Notes under the pieces: model-generated | Told to the model about the DNA's origin: nothing | Seen by the model: only the letters and a program-made list of their open reading frames with translations | The model's database searches: none | Translations under genes and position numbers: made by a program | Shown: one piece after another, positions 47,964 through 58,163 of the stretch | Layout: each line of letters starts with the position of its first letter | Position numbering within the stretch: position 1 is the stretch's first letter | Origin: Streptomyces sp. NBC_00442 | GTDB lineage: Bacteria > Actinomycetota > Actinomycetes > Streptomycetales > Streptomycetaceae | Length of the DNA: 64,000 nt | NCBI RefSeq assembly: GCF_036014195.1 | Contig: NZ_CP107918.1 | Location: 6,448,001-6,512,000, forward strand | Direction of reading: 5' to 3'

Positions 47964-49120
47964 AGATCGGCATCGTCTGCCCCTACTCGTGGGACGTCCC
48001 GGGCGGCGTCCAGTTCCACATCCGCGACCTGGCGGAGCACCTCGTCCGCCTCGGCCACGAGGTGTCGGTGCTCGCCCCCGCCGACGACGAGACCCCGCTG
48101 CCGCCGTACGTCGTCTCGGCGGGCCGGGCCGTCCCCGTCCCGTACAACGGCTCGGTCGCGCGGCTCAACTTCGGGTTCCTCTCCGCCGCGCGGGTGCGGC
48201 GCTGGCTGCACGACGGCACCTTCGACGTCATCCACATCCACGAGCCGGCCTCGCCCTCGCTCGGCCTGCTCTCCTGCTGGGCCGCGCAGGGCCCCATCGT
48301 GGCGACGTTCCACACCTCCAACCCCCGCTCCCGCGCGATGATCGCGGCGTATCCGATCCTCCAGCCCGCCCTGGAGAAGATCAGCGCACGGATCGCGGTC
48401 AGCGAGTACGCGCGCCGCACCCTCGTGGAACACCTGGGCGGTGACGCGGTGGTGATCCCCAACGGCGTCGACGTCGACTTCTTCGCGAAGGCGGAGCCGA
48501 ACAAGGACTGGCAGGGCCAGACTCTCGGCTTCATCGGCCGCATCGACGAACCCCGCAAGGGCCTGCCGGTCCTCATGAAGGCGCTGCCCAAGATCTTCGC
48601 CGAGTGCCCCGAGGCCCGGCTGCTCGTCGCGGGCCGCGGCGACGAGGAGGAAGCCGTCGCGTCCCTGCCGCCCGAGCTGCGCTCCCGGGTCGAATTCCTC
48701 GGCATGGTCAGCGACGAGGACAAGGCGCGCCTGCTGCGCAGCGTGGACGTGTACGTCGCGCCCAACACCGGCGGCGAGAGCTTCGGCATCATCCTGGTCG
48801 AGGCGCTCTCCGCGGGCGCCGCGGTCCTCGCCAGCGACCTGGACGCCTTCGCGCAGGTCCTCGACCAGGGCGAGGCGGGAGACCTGTTCGCCAACGAGGA
48901 CGCCGACGCCCTGGCCGCGGCCGCGGTGCGCCTGCTCGCCGACCCCGGCCGCCGGGCGGGCCTGAGCGAACGCGGCTCGGCCCACGTGCGGCGCTTCGAC
49001 TGGGCCACGGTCGGCGCGGACATCCTCGCGGTGTACGAGACGGTGACGCACGGCGCGGCCGCGGTCGCCGCGGACGAACGCCCCGGGTTCCGGGCGCGGT
49101 TCGGGCTGGCACGCGACTGA
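47960..49120 (+). CDS. pimA: Phosphatidylinositol alpha-mannosyltransferase
   Basis: The 386-residue GT4 glycosyltransferase adds the first mannose to phosphatidylinositol from GDP-mannose. Motifs are PYSWDVPGGVQFHIRDLAEHL at the start (acceptor-side glycine loop), IHEPASPSLGLL, and NTGGESFGIILVEALSAGAAV with the E-x7-E motif. The GTG at 47960 overlaps the patA stop and has GGAGGAG upstream. It is the last gene of the PIM operon. Confidence 0.94.
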   Translation: MKIGIVCPYSWDVPGGVQFHIRDLAEHLVRLGHEVSVLAPADDETPLPPYVVSAGRAVPVPYNGSVARLNFGFLSAARVRRWLHDGTFDVIHIHEPASPSLGLLSCWAAQGPIVATFHTSNPRSRAMIAAYPILQPALEKISARIAVSEYARRTLVEHLGGDAVVIPNGVDVDFFAKAEPNKDWQGQTLGFIGRIDEPRKGLPVLMKALPKIFAECPEARLLVAGRGDEEEAVASLPPELRSRVEFLGMVSDEDKARLLRSVDVYVAPNTGGESFGIILVEALSAGAAVLASDLDAFAQVLDQGEAGDLFANEDADALAAAAVRLLADPGRRAGLSERGSAHVRRFDWATVGADILAVYETVTHGAAAVAADERPGFRARFGLARD

Positions 49121-49465
49121 CCCCCGGGTCGCTCCGCGGCGTACGGAGGTGGCCCCGGCTGCCCGCCCTGCCCGCCCTGCCCGCCCCGACCGGGGCCGGC
49201 CCCCGTCAGGGGGCGCGGGGAACTGCGCGAGGCGCGGGCACGGGTCGCAGACGTAAGCGGGGTTGCAGGGCTCAGCCCCAGACCCCGGTCAGGCCTTGAG
49301 GGCGCTCGTCCTCCATCTCCTCCAAGGCCCCAAGGCCCCAAGGGCCAGGGGGCCTGAATGACGGGCCGAAGTGGGCCGCGTCGGCCGGCGCCGAGCAGCC
49401 GGACGGGCCGAGGCGGGCCGCATGGGCCACCCCGGCAAGGCTTCGCCCCGGTAGCCTTGCGGCCC
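49121..49465. other. 345 bp intergenic region with dispersed repeat
   Basis: The region contains CTGCCCGCC tandem triplets near 49160-49190, one copy of the dispersed GGGGCGCGGGGAACTGCGCG element (about 49204-49230) and GGCCCCAAGG repeats near 49325. A -10-like TAGCCT (49452-49457) lies 8 bp before the next GTG. No gene is visible. Confidence 0.6.
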
Positions 49466-50011
49466 GTGACCGTAACCCTCATCTGGATCGTCGTCGCCCT
49501 CGTCGCGATCGGCCTCTATCTCAGCTGGACCGCCGGCCGTCTCGACCGGCTGCACGCCCGCATCGACGCGGCCCGCGCCGCCCTCGACGCCCAACTGCTG
49601 CGCCGCGCATCGGTCACCCAGGAACTCGCCACCAGCGGGGTGCTGGACCCGGCCGCGTCCATCGTGCTCTACGAGGCCGCGCACGCCGCGCGCCAGGCGG
49701 AGGAGGAGCACCGCGAGGTCGCCGAGAGCGAGCTCAGCCAGGCGCTGCGGGCCGTCTTCGGGGAGCCGGCACAGGTCGAGGCGGTACGCGAGGCGCCCGG
49801 GGGGGTGGAGGCCGCGGAGGAGCTCGCTCAGGCGGTGCGCAGGGTGCCCATGGCGCGGCGCTTCCACAACGACGCCGTGCGGGCGGTGCGGGCGCTGCGC
49901 AGGCACCGTACGGTGCGCTGGCTGCGGCTCGCGGGACACGCGCCGTTCCCCCTCGCCTTCGAGATGGACGACGAGCCGCCGACCGCGCTGGCCGACCGGC
50001 CGGGGACCTGA
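49466..50011 (+). CDS. LemA-like membrane-anchored coiled-coil protein
   Basis: The 181-residue protein has one N-terminal membrane helix (VTLIWIVVALVAIGLYLSW) followed by long helices (RLDRLHARIDAARAALDAQLLRR, landmark), like LemA proteins with the N-terminus outside. LemA function is unknown. The GTG at 49466 lies 8 bp after a TAGCCT -10-like box, so the mRNA is probably leaderless. It sits between the PIM operon and pdxS, as in other streptomycetes. Confidence 0.75.
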   Translation: MTVTLIWIVVALVAIGLYLSWTAGRLDRLHARIDAARAALDAQLLRRASVTQELATSGVLDPAASIVLYEAAHAARQAEEEHREVAESELSQALRAVFGEPAQVEAVREAPGGVEAAEELAQAVRRVPMARRFHNDAVRAVRALRRHRTVRWLRLAGHAPFPLAFEMDDEPPTALADRPGT

Positions 50012-50191
50012 CCGCGGGGACCTGATCCGGCGGACCGGGGCACCTGATCCGGCGGACCGCCGTGACTGGATCCCCCGGACCGCGGGGCCGAAAACGATCC
50101 ACCGGCTCAGTATTGGCCCTTGCTGTGGACCGGGTGGCCGGGGTTCTCTCGGGTCAGCAGAATCCCTTTCTTCGTTCAGTGAGGTCGCTCC

Positions 50192-51112
50192 GTGTCCAGC
50201 ACCCCTTCCAGCACCCCGAACGCCGACAGCCCCGCCGTCGGCACCGCACGCGTCAAGCGCGGCATGGCCGAGCAGCTCAAGGGCGGCGTGATCATGGATG
50301 TGGTCAACGCCGAGCAGGCGAAGATCGCCGAGGACGCGGGCGCCGTCGCCGTCATGGCCCTGGAGCGGGTTCCCGCCGACATCCGCAAGGACGGCGGCGT
50401 GGCCCGGATGTCCGACCCGAACATGATCGAAGACATCATCGGCGCGGTCTCCATCCCGGTGATGGCCAAGTCCCGCATCGGCCACTTCGTCGAGGCCCAG
50501 GTCCTGCAGTCGCTCGGCGTCGACTACATCGACGAGTCCGAGGTCCTGACCCCGGCCGACGAGGTCAACCACAGCGACAAGTTCGCCTTCACCACGCCGT
50601 TCGTGTGTGGCGCGACCAACCTGGGCGAGGCCCTGCGCCGCATCGCCGAGGGCGCGGCCATGATCCGCTCCAAGGGCGAGGCCGGCACCGGCAACGTCGT
50701 CGAGGCCGTACGCCACCTGCGCCAGATCAAGAACGAGATCGCCAAGCTGCGCGGCTTCGACAACAACGAGCTGTACGCCGCCGCCAAGGAGCTGCGCGCC
50801 CCGTACGAGCTGGTCAAGGAAGTCTCCGAGCTCGGCAAGCTCCCCGTCGTGCTGTTCTCCGCCGGTGGTGTGGCCACCCCGGCCGACGCCGCGCTGATGC
50901 GCCAGCTCGGTGCCGAGGGCGTCTTCGTCGGCTCCGGCATCTTCAAGTCGGGCGACCCGGCCAAGCGCGCCGCCGCCATCGTGAAGGCCACCACCTTCTT
51001 CGACGACCCGAAGATCATCGCGGACGCCTCCCGCAACCTGGGCGAGGCCATGGTCGGCATCAACTGCGACACGCTGCCCGAGACCGAGCGCTACGCCAAC
51101 CGTGGCTGGTAA
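50192..51112 (+). CDS. pdxS: Pyridoxal 5'-phosphate synthase subunit PdxS
   Basis: PdxS builds PLP from ribose 5-phosphate, glyceraldehyde 3-phosphate and ammonia from PdxT. The 306-residue barrel has [41 protein letters not shown] and [15 protein letters not shown] with the conserved lysines. A Ser/Pro-rich N-terminal tail of about 18 residues precedes the core. The GTG at 50192 is close to the family start. pdxT follows 6 bp downstream. Confidence 0.96.
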   Translation: MSSTPSSTPNADSPAVGTARVKRGMAEQLKGGVIMDVVNAEQAKIAEDAGAVAVMALERVPADIRKDGGVARMSDPNMIEDIIGAVSIPVMAKSRIGHFVEAQVLQSLGVDYIDESEVLTPADEVNHSDKFAFTTPFVCGATNLGEALRRIAEGAAMIRSKGEAGTGNVVEAVRHLRQIKNEIAKLRGFDNNELYAAAKELRAPYELVKEVSELGKLPVVLFSAGGVATPADAALMRQLGAEGVFVGSGIFKSGDPAKRAAAIVKATTFFDDPKIIADASRNLGEAMVGINCDTLPETERYANRGW

Positions 51113-51118
51113 TCACTC

Positions 51119-51706
51119 ATGAACAACCCCCCCGTCATCGGCGTACTGGCCCTCCAGGGCGACGTACGGGAGCACCTCATCGCCCTGGCCGCGGCGGACG
51201 CCGTGGCCAGGCCGGTCAGGCGCCCCGAGGAACTCGCCGAGGTGGACGGCCTGGTCATCCCCGGCGGCGAGTCCACCACCATCTCCAAGCTGGCCGGACT
51301 CTTCGGCATGCTGGAGCCCCTGCGCGAGCGCATCGGCGCGGGCCTGCCCGTCTACGGCACCTGCGCCGGGCTGATCATGCTCGCCGACAAGATCCTCGAC
51401 CCGCGCTCGGGCCAGGAGACCTTCGGCGGCATCGAGATGATCGTCCGCCGCAACGCCTTCGGCCGCCAGAACGAGTCGTTCGAGGCGACCGTCGAGGTCG
51501 CCGGCGTGGGTCCCGTGGAGGGTGTGTTCATCCGCGCGCCCTGGGTCGAGTCGGTCGGCGCGCGCGCCGAGGTGCTCGCCGAGCACGGCGGCCACATCGT
51601 CGCCGTGCGCCAGGCGAACGCGCTGGCGACCTCGTTCCACCCCGAGCTCACCGGCGACCACCGCATGCACGCGCTGTTCGTCGACATGGTGCGCGGCGCC
51701 GCGTGA
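51119..51706 (+). CDS. pdxT: PLP synthase glutaminase subunit PdxT
   Basis: PdxT hydrolyses glutamine and channels ammonia to PdxS. The 195-residue class I-type glutaminase has [24 protein letters not shown], the nucleophile in [10 protein letters not shown] and the His-Glu pair in [11 protein letters not shown]. It is co-transcribed with pdxS. The yebC gene follows after 114 bp. Confidence 0.96.
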   Translation: MNNPPVIGVLALQGDVREHLIALAAADAVARPVRRPEELAEVDGLVIPGGESTTISKLAGLFGMLEPLRERIGAGLPVYGTCAGLIMLADKILDPRSGQETFGGIEMIVRRNAFGRQNESFEATVEVAGVGPVEGVFIRAPWVESVGARAEVLAEHGGHIVAVRQANALATSFHPELTGDHRMHALFVDMVRGAA

Positions 51707-51820
51707 AGCACGCCCGCTTCGCCGCCCCGCGCGAAGCGGGGGCCGGGCGACGGGCGGGCCGGGTCCCGGTAGGATCTCTGCCGAACGACGCAGAATGGGT
51801 TACGCGAAGGAGACAGGCAG

Positions 51821-52573
51821 ATGTCCGGCCACTCTAAATGGGCTACGACGAAGCACAAGAAGGCCGTGATCGATGCCAAGCGCGGCAAGCTCTTCGCGAA
51901 GCTGATCAAGAACATCGAGGTCGCGGCCCGCACCGGGGGCGCCGACATCGACGGCAATCCGACGCTCTTCGACGCCGTGCAGAAGGCCAAGAAGCAGTCG
52001 GTGCCCAACAAGAACATCGACTCCGCGCTCAAGCGCGGCGCCGGTCTCGAGGCGGGCGGTGCCGACTACGAGACGATCATGTACGAGGGTTACGGACCGA
52101 ACGGTGTCGCGGTGCTCATCGAGTGCCTCACCGACAACCGCAACCGTGCCGCCTCCGACGTACGTGTCGCGATGACCCGCAACGGCGGCTCGATGGCCGA
52201 CCCGGGATCCGTCTCGTACCTGTTCAACCGCAAGGGCGTCGTCGTCCTGCCCAAGGGCGAGCTCTCCGAGGACGACGTCCTGGAGACCGTTCTCGAAGCG
52301 GGCGCCGAGGAGGTCAACGACCTCGGTGACTCCTTCGAGATCATCTCCGAGGCCACCGACATGGTCGCGGTCCGCACGGCGCTCCAGGAGGCCGGCATCG
52401 ACTACGACTCGGCCGAGGCCAACTTCGTCCCGACCATGCAGGTCGAGCTGGACGAAGAGGGCGCGCGGAAGATCTTCAAGCTGATCGACGCGCTGGAGGA
52501 CAGCGACGACGTCCAGAACGTCTTCGCCAACTTCGACGTCTCCGACGAAGTCATGGAGAAGGTCGACGCCTGA
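51821..52573 (+). CDS. yebC: YebC/PmpR-family protein
   Basis: The 250-residue protein begins with the invariant [13 protein letters not shown] and has the three-domain YebC layout, including [21 protein letters not shown]. Relatives are reported as transcription regulators or as ribosome factors that relieve stalling on proline runs. The latter would suit this proline-rich proteome, although that is only an inference. AAGGAGAC precedes the ATG. It lies upstream of ruvCAB, as in many bacteria. Confidence 0.95.
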   Translation: MSGHSKWATTKHKKAVIDAKRGKLFAKLIKNIEVAARTGGADIDGNPTLFDAVQKAKKQSVPNKNIDSALKRGAGLEAGGADYETIMYEGYGPNGVAVLIECLTDNRNRAASDVRVAMTRNGGSMADPGSVSYLFNRKGVVVLPKGELSEDDVLETVLEAGAEEVNDLGDSFEIISEATDMVAVRTALQEAGIDYDSAEANFVPTMQVELDEEGARKIFKLIDALEDSDDVQNVFANFDVSDEVMEKVDA

Positions 52574-52604
52574 CCGGAAATCGCTCCGGTGAAGAAAACC
52601 GAAT

Positions 52605-52634
52605 TGGCCCGCCGACGAGACCGTCGGCGGGCCA
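52605..52634. terminator. Bidirectional terminator between yebC and the secreted-protein gene
   Basis: TGGCCCGCCGACG (52605-52617) pairs with 52622-52634 around the loop AGAC and is followed by CTTTCG. It serves yebC and the convergent gene at 52649-52960. Confidence 0.85.
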
Positions 52635-52648
52635 CTTTCGACTCCGGG

Positions 52649-52960
52649 TCAGCCGTCGATGCTCCGCACCGACCCGTCGTGCCACAGGCTGCCCTTGCCG
52701 TCGGGGCCGACGGTGGAAGCGCGCATGTAGGTCGAACTGCCCTGCTGCCACCAGATGTTGATGGTGGACGTGTAGTTACAGGTGTTGTGGAAATAGACGG
52801 TGGTCGTGGAGACGCCGTCGGCCCACGACCAGTTGAAGCAGCCGCTGGTGCCCCGGTGCATGGACATCGGCGTCGCCGTCGCGGCCTGGGCGGGCGCGGC
52901 TATGGCGACGCTTCCGGCCACGAGCGACGCGGCGACCGCGGCCTTCATGATTTTGCGCAT
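52649..52960 (-). CDS. Small secreted protein with two cysteines
   Basis: The 103-residue protein has a clear Sec signal peptide ([17 protein letters not shown], cleavage near AQA at about residue 26). The mature part of about 77 residues is rich in Trp, Tyr, Ser and Thr, with two Cys (in TSGCFNW and HNTCNYT) that could form one disulfide. I see no known family. GGGGAA lies upstream of the ATG at 52960. It has its own promoter region and is convergent with yebC, so it looks inserted into the yebC-ruvC interval. Confidence 0.78.
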   Translation of the reverse strand: MRKIMKAAVAASLVAGSVAIAAPAQAATATPMSMHRGTSGCFNWSWADGVSTTTVYFHNTCNYTSTINIWWQQGSSTYMRASTVGPDGKGSLWHDGSVRSIDG

Positions 52961-53276
52961 GGTTCCCCGATTCTTTCGAAAAACCCGGCGAACAGATAAT
53001 TCCGCCGGGAACAGGATGGTCGTTCCTGTCTGTTCCGGGAACCTATCGATGCCGCACAAGGGCGGGCAATGCGGGAATTCCACCTCCTGGAATTCACGAT
53101 TGACGTATCGGAAATATCTTGATCAACCGGGCGTGCCTTTTGCCGACGCTTTAATTCCGGTGCGCGGCCGCCCGGCAGGGTCGCCGCACCCGCCCGAGTC
53201 GCGCCGCGGAGACGGGCGTTGTCAGTGCGGGCCGATAGCCTGCGGGCAGGACGGCTGGAATCAGGGAGGGAGCGCG
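52961..53276. other. 316 bp divergent region between the secreted-protein gene and ruvC
   Basis: This stretch is less G/C-rich than its surroundings. It contains an inverted repeat ACAGGA-n7-TCCTGT (53011-53029) with an extra TGTTCC arm, which may be an operator. A second AT-rich patch is at about 53090-53155. There is no gene. GGGAGGGA just before 53277 is the ruvC ribosome binding site. Confidence 0.45.
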
Positions 53277-53807
53277 GTGCGGGTACTGGGCGTGGACCCG
53301 GGGTTGACCCGGTGCGGTGTCGGCGTGGTCGAGGGGCTCGCGGGCAGGCCGCTGACGATGCTCGGCGTCGGTGTCGTGCGGACCCCCGCGGATGCCGAGC
53401 TCGGCCACCGCCTGGTCGCCATCGAGCGCGGCATCGAGGAGTGGCTCGATGCCCACCGGCCCGAATTCGTCGCCGTGGAGCGGGTGTTCAGCCAGCACAA
53501 CGTGCGTACGGTGATGGGCACCGCCCAGGCGAGCGCGGTCGCCATGCTGTGCGCCTCCCGGCGCGGCATCCCCGTCGCCCTGCACACCCCCAGCGAGGTC
53601 AAGGCCGCCGTCACCGGCAGCGGCCGCGCCGACAAGGCACAGGTCGGTGCCATGGTGACCCGGCTGCTCCGGCTCGACGCCCCGCCCAAACCGGCCGACG
53701 CCGCCGACGCGCTGGCCCTCGCCATCTGTCACATCTGGCGCGCCCCCGCCCTCAACAGACTCCAACAGGCCCACGCCCAGCACTCCGTACGGAAGGTCAC
53801 CCGATGA
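53277..53807 (+). CDS. ruvC: Holliday junction resolvase RuvC
   Basis: RuvC cuts Holliday junctions symmetrically. The 176-residue protein starts [14 protein letters not shown] with catalytic Asp7, has [10 protein letters not shown] (the conserved Glu), and ends the domain with [15 protein letters not shown] (acidic pair). The GTG at 53277 follows GGGAGGGA; a far longer upstream frame crosses the secreted-protein region and is rejected. ruvA starts in its stop codon. Confidence 0.96.
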   Translation: MRVLGVDPGLTRCGVGVVEGLAGRPLTMLGVGVVRTPADAELGHRLVAIERGIEEWLDAHRPEFVAVERVFSQHNVRTVMGTAQASAVAMLCASRRGIPVALHTPSEVKAAVTGSGRADKAQVGAMVTRLLRLDAPPKPADAADALALAICHIWRAPALNRLQQAHAQHSVRKVTR

Positions 53808-54409
53808 TCGCCTTCGTCAGCGGCCCGGTCGCCGCCCTCGCACCCGACACCGCGGTGGTCGAGGTCGGCGGCATCGGCATGGCCCTCCAGTGCACGCCCA
53901 ACACGCTGGCCGAACTGCGCATCGGCCAGCACGCCAAACTCGCCACCTCCCTCGTCGTACGGGAGGACTCGCTGACCCTGTACGGCTTCGCCGACGACGA
54001 CGAGAAGCAGGTCTTCGAACTGCTCCAGACCGCCAACGGCGTCGGCCCCCGGCTCGCCCAGGCCGTCCTCTCCGTGCACACCCCGGACGCGCTGCGCCGT
54101 GCCTTCGCCACCGGCGACGAGAAGGCGCTCACCGCGGTGCCCGGCATCGGCAAGAAGGGCGCCCAGAAGCTGCTCATCGAGCTGAAGGACCGGCTCGGCG
54201 CGCCCGTCGGCACGGCCCCGGCCGTCGGAGCCCCGGTGACCTCGGGCTGGCGCGACCAACTGCACGCCGCCCTCATCGGGCTCGGCTACGCGACCCGCGA
54301 GGCCGACGAGGCGGTCGCCGCGGTGGCGCCGCAGGCCGAGGCCTCGGACAAGCCGAACATCGGCGCCCTGCTCAAGGCCGCTCTGCAGACCCTCAACCGG
54401 GCCCGCTGA
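53804..54409 (+). CDS. ruvA: Holliday junction branch migration protein RuvA
   Basis: RuvA binds the four-way junction and loads RuvB. The 201-residue protein has the OB fold at the start ([12 protein letters not shown]), two helix-hairpin-helix motifs ([18 protein letters not shown] and [20 protein letters not shown], each within 20 residues) and a C-terminal domain that contacts RuvB. The ATG overlaps the ruvC stop. ruvB follows after a 106 bp C/G-rich gap. Confidence 0.95.
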   Translation: MIAFVSGPVAALAPDTAVVEVGGIGMALQCTPNTLAELRIGQHAKLATSLVVREDSLTLYGFADDDEKQVFELLQTANGVGPRLAQAVLSVHTPDALRRAFATGDEKALTAVPGIGKKGAQKLLIELKDRLGAPVGTAPAVGAPVTSGWRDQLHAALIGLGYATREADEAVAAVAPQAEASDKPNIGALLKAALQTLNRAR

Positions 54410-54515
54410 GCGGGCGGGCCCCGCGGCCGGGACCCGCCCCCGATCCGCCGGAGCCCCCGGGCCCCGGCTCCCGAACCCGCACCACCCACCGCGACCACGA
54501 TCCGAGGCACACCGC

Positions 54516-55616
54516 ATGAACTGGGAAGACAGCTCCGACACCGCGGATCTGTCGGCGACCGCCGATGGCCCCGGCGACCGCCTGGTCGGGGCCGACGCCG
54601 ACGGCGAGGACACCGCGGTCGAAGCCGCCCTGCGCCCCAAGGACCTGGAGGAGTTCGTCGGCCAGGAAAAGGTCCGCGAGCAGCTCGACCTGGTCCTGCG
54701 CGCGGCCCGCGCCCGCGGCGCCACCGCCGACCACGTCCTGCTCTCCGGCGCCCCCGGCCTCGGCAAGACCACTCTCTCCATGATCATCGCGGCCGAGATG
54801 GGCGCCCCGATCCGCATCACCAGCGGTCCGGCCATCCAGCACGCCGGCGATCTCGCCGCGATCCTCTCCTCCCTCCAGGAGGGCGAGGTCCTCTTCCTCG
54901 ACGAGATCCACCGGATGTCCCGGCCGGCCGAGGAGATGCTCTACATGGCGATGGAGGACTTCCGGGTCGACGTCATCGTCGGCAAGGGCCCCGGCGCCAC
55001 CGCGATCCCGCTCGAACTGCCGCCCTTCACCCTGGTCGGCGCCACCACGCGGGCCGGCCTGCTGCCGCCCCCGCTGCGCGACCGCTTCGGCTTCACCGGA
55101 CACATGGAGTTCTACGAGCCCTCCGAGCTGGAGCGCGTCATCCACCGCTCGGCCCGGCTGCTCGACGTGGAGATCGACTCGGCCGGCGCCGCCGAGATCG
55201 CGGGCCGCTCGCGCGGCACCCCCCGCATCGCCAACCGGCTGCTGCGCCGCGTCCGTGACTACGCCCAGGTCAAGGCCGACGGCGTCATCACCCCCGAGAT
55301 CGCCTCGGTCGCCCTCGGGGTGTACGAGGTCGACGCCCGCGGCCTCGACCGCCTCGACCGTGCGGTGCTCCAGGCCCTCCTGAAGCTGTTCGGCGGCGGC
55401 CCGGTGGGCCTGTCCACCCTGGCGGTGGCGGTGGGGGAGGAGCGCGAGACCGTCGAGGAAGTGGCCGAGCCCTTCCTGGTCCGCGAGGGCCTGCTCGCCC
55501 GTACCCCGCGCGGCCGGGTGGCCACCCCCGCGGCCTGGGCCCACCTCGGTCTCGTACCGCCGCAGCAGGGCGGCGGCCCCGCAGGAAGCGGACAACAGGG
55601 GCTCTTCAGGGCGTGA
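54516..55616 (+). CDS. ruvB: Holliday junction helicase RuvB
   Basis: The 366-residue AAA+ motor has Walker [13 protein letters not shown], Walker [10 protein letters not shown], sensor 1 [11 protein letters not shown] and the C-terminal winged helix. A roughly 30-residue acidic tail precedes the core ([18 protein letters not shown]), longer than in E. coli. It acts with RuvA and RuvC in recombination. Confidence 0.96.
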   Translation: MNWEDSSDTADLSATADGPGDRLVGADADGEDTAVEAALRPKDLEEFVGQEKVREQLDLVLRAARARGATADHVLLSGAPGLGKTTLSMIIAAEMGAPIRITSGPAIQHAGDLAAILSSLQEGEVLFLDEIHRMSRPAEEMLYMAMEDFRVDVIVGKGPGATAIPLELPPFTLVGATTRAGLLPPPLRDRFGFTGHMEFYEPSELERVIHRSARLLDVEIDSAGAAEIAGRSRGTPRIANRLLRRVRDYAQVKADGVITPEIASVALGVYEVDARGLDRLDRAVLQALLKLFGGGPVGLSTLAVAVGEERETVEEVAEPFLVREGLLARTPRGRVATPAAWAHLGLVPPQQGGGPAGSGQQGLFRA

Positions 55617-55780
55617 CGGCGCGGAGGGTCGCACCCGGAGGAACCCCGGTGGGATGCTGGGCGTTGTTCCATCTGTGCGGACTCGCTTAGACTCCGCCGA
55701 TGCCGCCCTTCCAGGCCGGCGTACCCACCCCCAGATCAGGCCGCGCTCCGCGTGTGGTCATGCGAAGGAAGTTCCGTCCC

Positions 55781-56269
55781 GTGAGCCCTATTACCCTCCT
55801 CCCCTTGGTTTTGCTTATCGGGGCCATGTTCCTGATGACCCGGTCGACCAAGAAGAAGCAGCAGGCCGCCGCGGCCATGCGTGACGAGATGCAGCCCGGC
55901 ACCGGTATCCGCACCATCGGGGGTATGTACGCCACCGTCAAGGAGATCGGCGACGAGACGGTCCTCCTGGAGGTGGCGCCCGGCGTGCACGCCGTCTACG
56001 CCAAGAACGCCGTCGGCGCGGTCCTGTCCGACGCGGAGTACAACCGCATCGTGCACGGCGACACCGAGGAAGAGCTCCCGGCGGTGCCGGACGACGCGTC
56101 GTCGCTGACCGCGGCCACCGAAGCCGCCGAGGCGGACGCCGCGGTCGCGGACGAGGCGAAGATCGACCTGGGCAAGAAGGACGGGGCTGCCGAGGCGAAG
56201 AACGCCGACGCGGCAACGCCCGAGGACGGCAAGGACGGCAAGGCCGACGGCGGGGCCGAAGCGAAGTAG
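55781..56269 (+). CDS. yajC: Preprotein translocase subunit YajC
   Basis: YajC is a small partner of SecDF. The 162-residue protein has one N-terminal membrane helix (ITLLPLVLLIGAMFLM), the conserved GTGIRTIGGMYATVKEI, and an Ala/Asp/Lys-rich C-terminal extension longer than in most bacteria. The GTG at 55781 has GAAGGAA about 10 bp upstream; a frame to 55700 would add a basic tail that the family lacks. secD follows after 144 bp. Confidence 0.92.
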   Translation: MSPITLLPLVLLIGAMFLMTRSTKKKQQAAAAMRDEMQPGTGIRTIGGMYATVKEIGDETVLLEVAPGVHAVYAKNAVGAVLSDAEYNRIVHGDTEEELPAVPDDASSLTAATEAAEADAAVADEAKIDLGKKDGAAEAKNADAATPEDGKDGKADGGAEAK

Positions 56270-56413
56270 TCACGCACCGGGACCGCACGGCGCCCGACCG
56301 GCGCGCGCGGTCCCCGGAGCGGGCCGACTTCCGCGGGGGACGTCCCCACACCACTTCGTGGCCGCCTGCGCGCACACCCGGCGCCGGGCGGTTGGACAGG
56401 GAGAAACGACAAG

Positions 56414-58162
56414 GTGGCAGCACCGAACAAGGGCCGAAGGCCGGCGGCGGGGGGTCAGAGCAAGCCGGGCCGCGCCCTGGCCTTCATCCTCATCGCCATG
56501 GTCGCGCTCACCGGTGGGATGTTCTGGTCCCACCACACCACTCCGAGGCTGGGCATCGACCTCGCGGGCGGTACGAGCATCACGCTCAAGGCCAAGGCCG
56601 AGCCCGGCCAGGAGTCGGCGATCAACAAGACCAACATGGAGACCGCGGTTCAGATCATGAACCGCCGTGTCAACGGTCTTGGCGTCACCGAGGCCGAGGT
56701 CCAGACCCAGGGCAACGACAACATCATTGTCAACATCCCCAAGGGTACGGACTCCGAGCAGGCCCGCCAGCAGGTCGGCCAGACCGCGAAGCTCTACTTC
56801 CGGCCGGTGCTCACGGCCGCCCAGGGCTCGCCGACGCCCACCCCCAGCGGTTCCCCGAGCCCGTCTGCCACGCCGAGCGCCGGTGGCAAGGGCACGCCCA
56901 AGGCCACGCCGAGCGCTTCCGGCAAGGGCACGCCGAGTGCTAAGAGCAGCCCGCAGGGGCGCGCCGTCACCGACGCGCTGAAGGCCTCGCCGACACCGAG
57001 CGCGAGCAAGTCCGGCAGCCCCACCCCGGCTCCCTCCTCGTCCGCCGACGCCCAGGCCGCCGCGGCCAAGCTGCAGCAGCAGTTCACCGCGCTCGACTGC
57101 GACCCGAAGAAGGGTCAGGCCGCCAAGGCCGGCGAAGGCGCCAAGTCCACCGACCCGACCGTGGCGTGCAGCCAGGACGGGTCGGAGAAGTACATCCTCG
57201 GCCCGGCCGAGGTCGACGGCACCGACGTCGCCAAGTCGCAGGCCGTGATCAACCAGAACGGTCAGTGGATCGTTCAGATGGACTTCACCGGCGGCGGCTC
57301 GAAGAAGTTCGCGTCGATCACCGGGAAGCTCTCGCAGCAGCAGTACCCGAACAACCGCTTCGCGATCGCCCTGGACAACCAGGTCGTCTCGGCGCCCACC
57401 GTGAGCTCCACGCTCAGCGGCTCCGCCGAGATCTCCGGCAGCTTCAACCAGAAGTCCGCCCAGGACCTGGCCAACGTGCTCTCCTACGGTGCGCTGCCCC
57501 TCTCCTTCCAGGAGCAGAGCGTCACCACCGTGACCGCGGCCCTCGGCGCCGACCAGCTGCACGCCGGTCTGATCGCCGGCGCCATCGGCCTCGGTCTCGT
57601 CATCATCTACCTGGTGGCCTACTACCGCGGCCTCGCCCTGATCGCCATCCTCAGCCTCGTCGTCTCGGCGATCCTGACGTACACGATCATGGCGCTGCTC
57701 GGCCCGGGTATCGGCTTCGCGCTGAACCTGCCCGCCGTCTGCGGTGCCATCGTCGCCATCGGCATCACGGCGGACTCGTTCATCGTGTACTTCGAACGCA
57801 TCCGTGACGAGATCCGCGAGGGCCGCACCCTGCGTCCCGCCGTCGAGCGGGCCTGGCCGCGCGCCCGGCGCACCATCCTCGTCTCCGACTTCGTGTCCTT
57901 CCTCGCCGCCGCGGTGCTCTTCATCGTGACCGTCGGCAAGGTCCAGGGCTTCGCGTTCACGCTGGGTCTGACCACCCTGCTCGACGTGGTCGTGGTGTTC
58001 CTCTTCACCAAGCCGGTGATGACGCTCCTGGCCCGCCGCCCGTTCTTCGCGAGCGGTCACCCGTGGTCCGGGCTCGACCCGAAGCGGCTCGGCGCCAAGC
58101 CCCCGCTGCGCCGCGCCCGCCGCACCACCTCCGCCCCCGTCGACAACCCGAAGGAGGCGTGA
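56414..58162 (+). CDS. secD: Protein translocase subunit SecD
   Basis: SecD uses the proton gradient to help pull proteins across the membrane. The 582-residue protein has TM1 after a basic tail, a large external domain beginning TPRLGIDLAGGTS, and five C-terminal helices. The P1-type external domain carries an unusual Ser/Pro/Thr-rich insert at about residues 139-215 (TPTPSGSPSPSATPSAGG and similar), probably disordered. The GTG at 56414 follows GAGAAAC. secF begins 1 bp after the stop. Confidence 0.95.
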   Translation: MAAPNKGRRPAAGGQSKPGRALAFILIAMVALTGGMFWSHHTTPRLGIDLAGGTSITLKAKAEPGQESAINKTNMETAVQIMNRRVNGLGVTEAEVQTQGNDNIIVNIPKGTDSEQARQQVGQTAKLYFRPVLTAAQGSPTPTPSGSPSPSATPSAGGKGTPKATPSASGKGTPSAKSSPQGRAVTDALKASPTPSASKSGSPTPAPSSSADAQAAAAKLQQQFTALDCDPKKGQAAKAGEGAKSTDPTVACSQDGSEKYILGPAEVDGTDVAKSQAVINQNGQWIVQMDFTGGGSKKFASITGKLSQQQYPNNRFAIALDNQVVSAPTVSSTLSGSAEISGSFNQKSAQDLANVLSYGALPLSFQEQSVTTVTAALGADQLHAGLIAGAIGLGLVIIYLVAYYRGLALIAILSLVVSAILTYTIMALLGPGIGFALNLPAVCGAIVAIGITADSFIVYFERIRDEIREGRTLRPAVERAWPRARRTILVSDFVSFLAAAVLFIVTVGKVQGFAFTLGLTTLLDVVVVFLFTKPVMTLLARRPFFASGHPWSGLDPKRLGAKPPLRRARRTTSAPVDNPKEA

Positions 58163-58163
58163 G

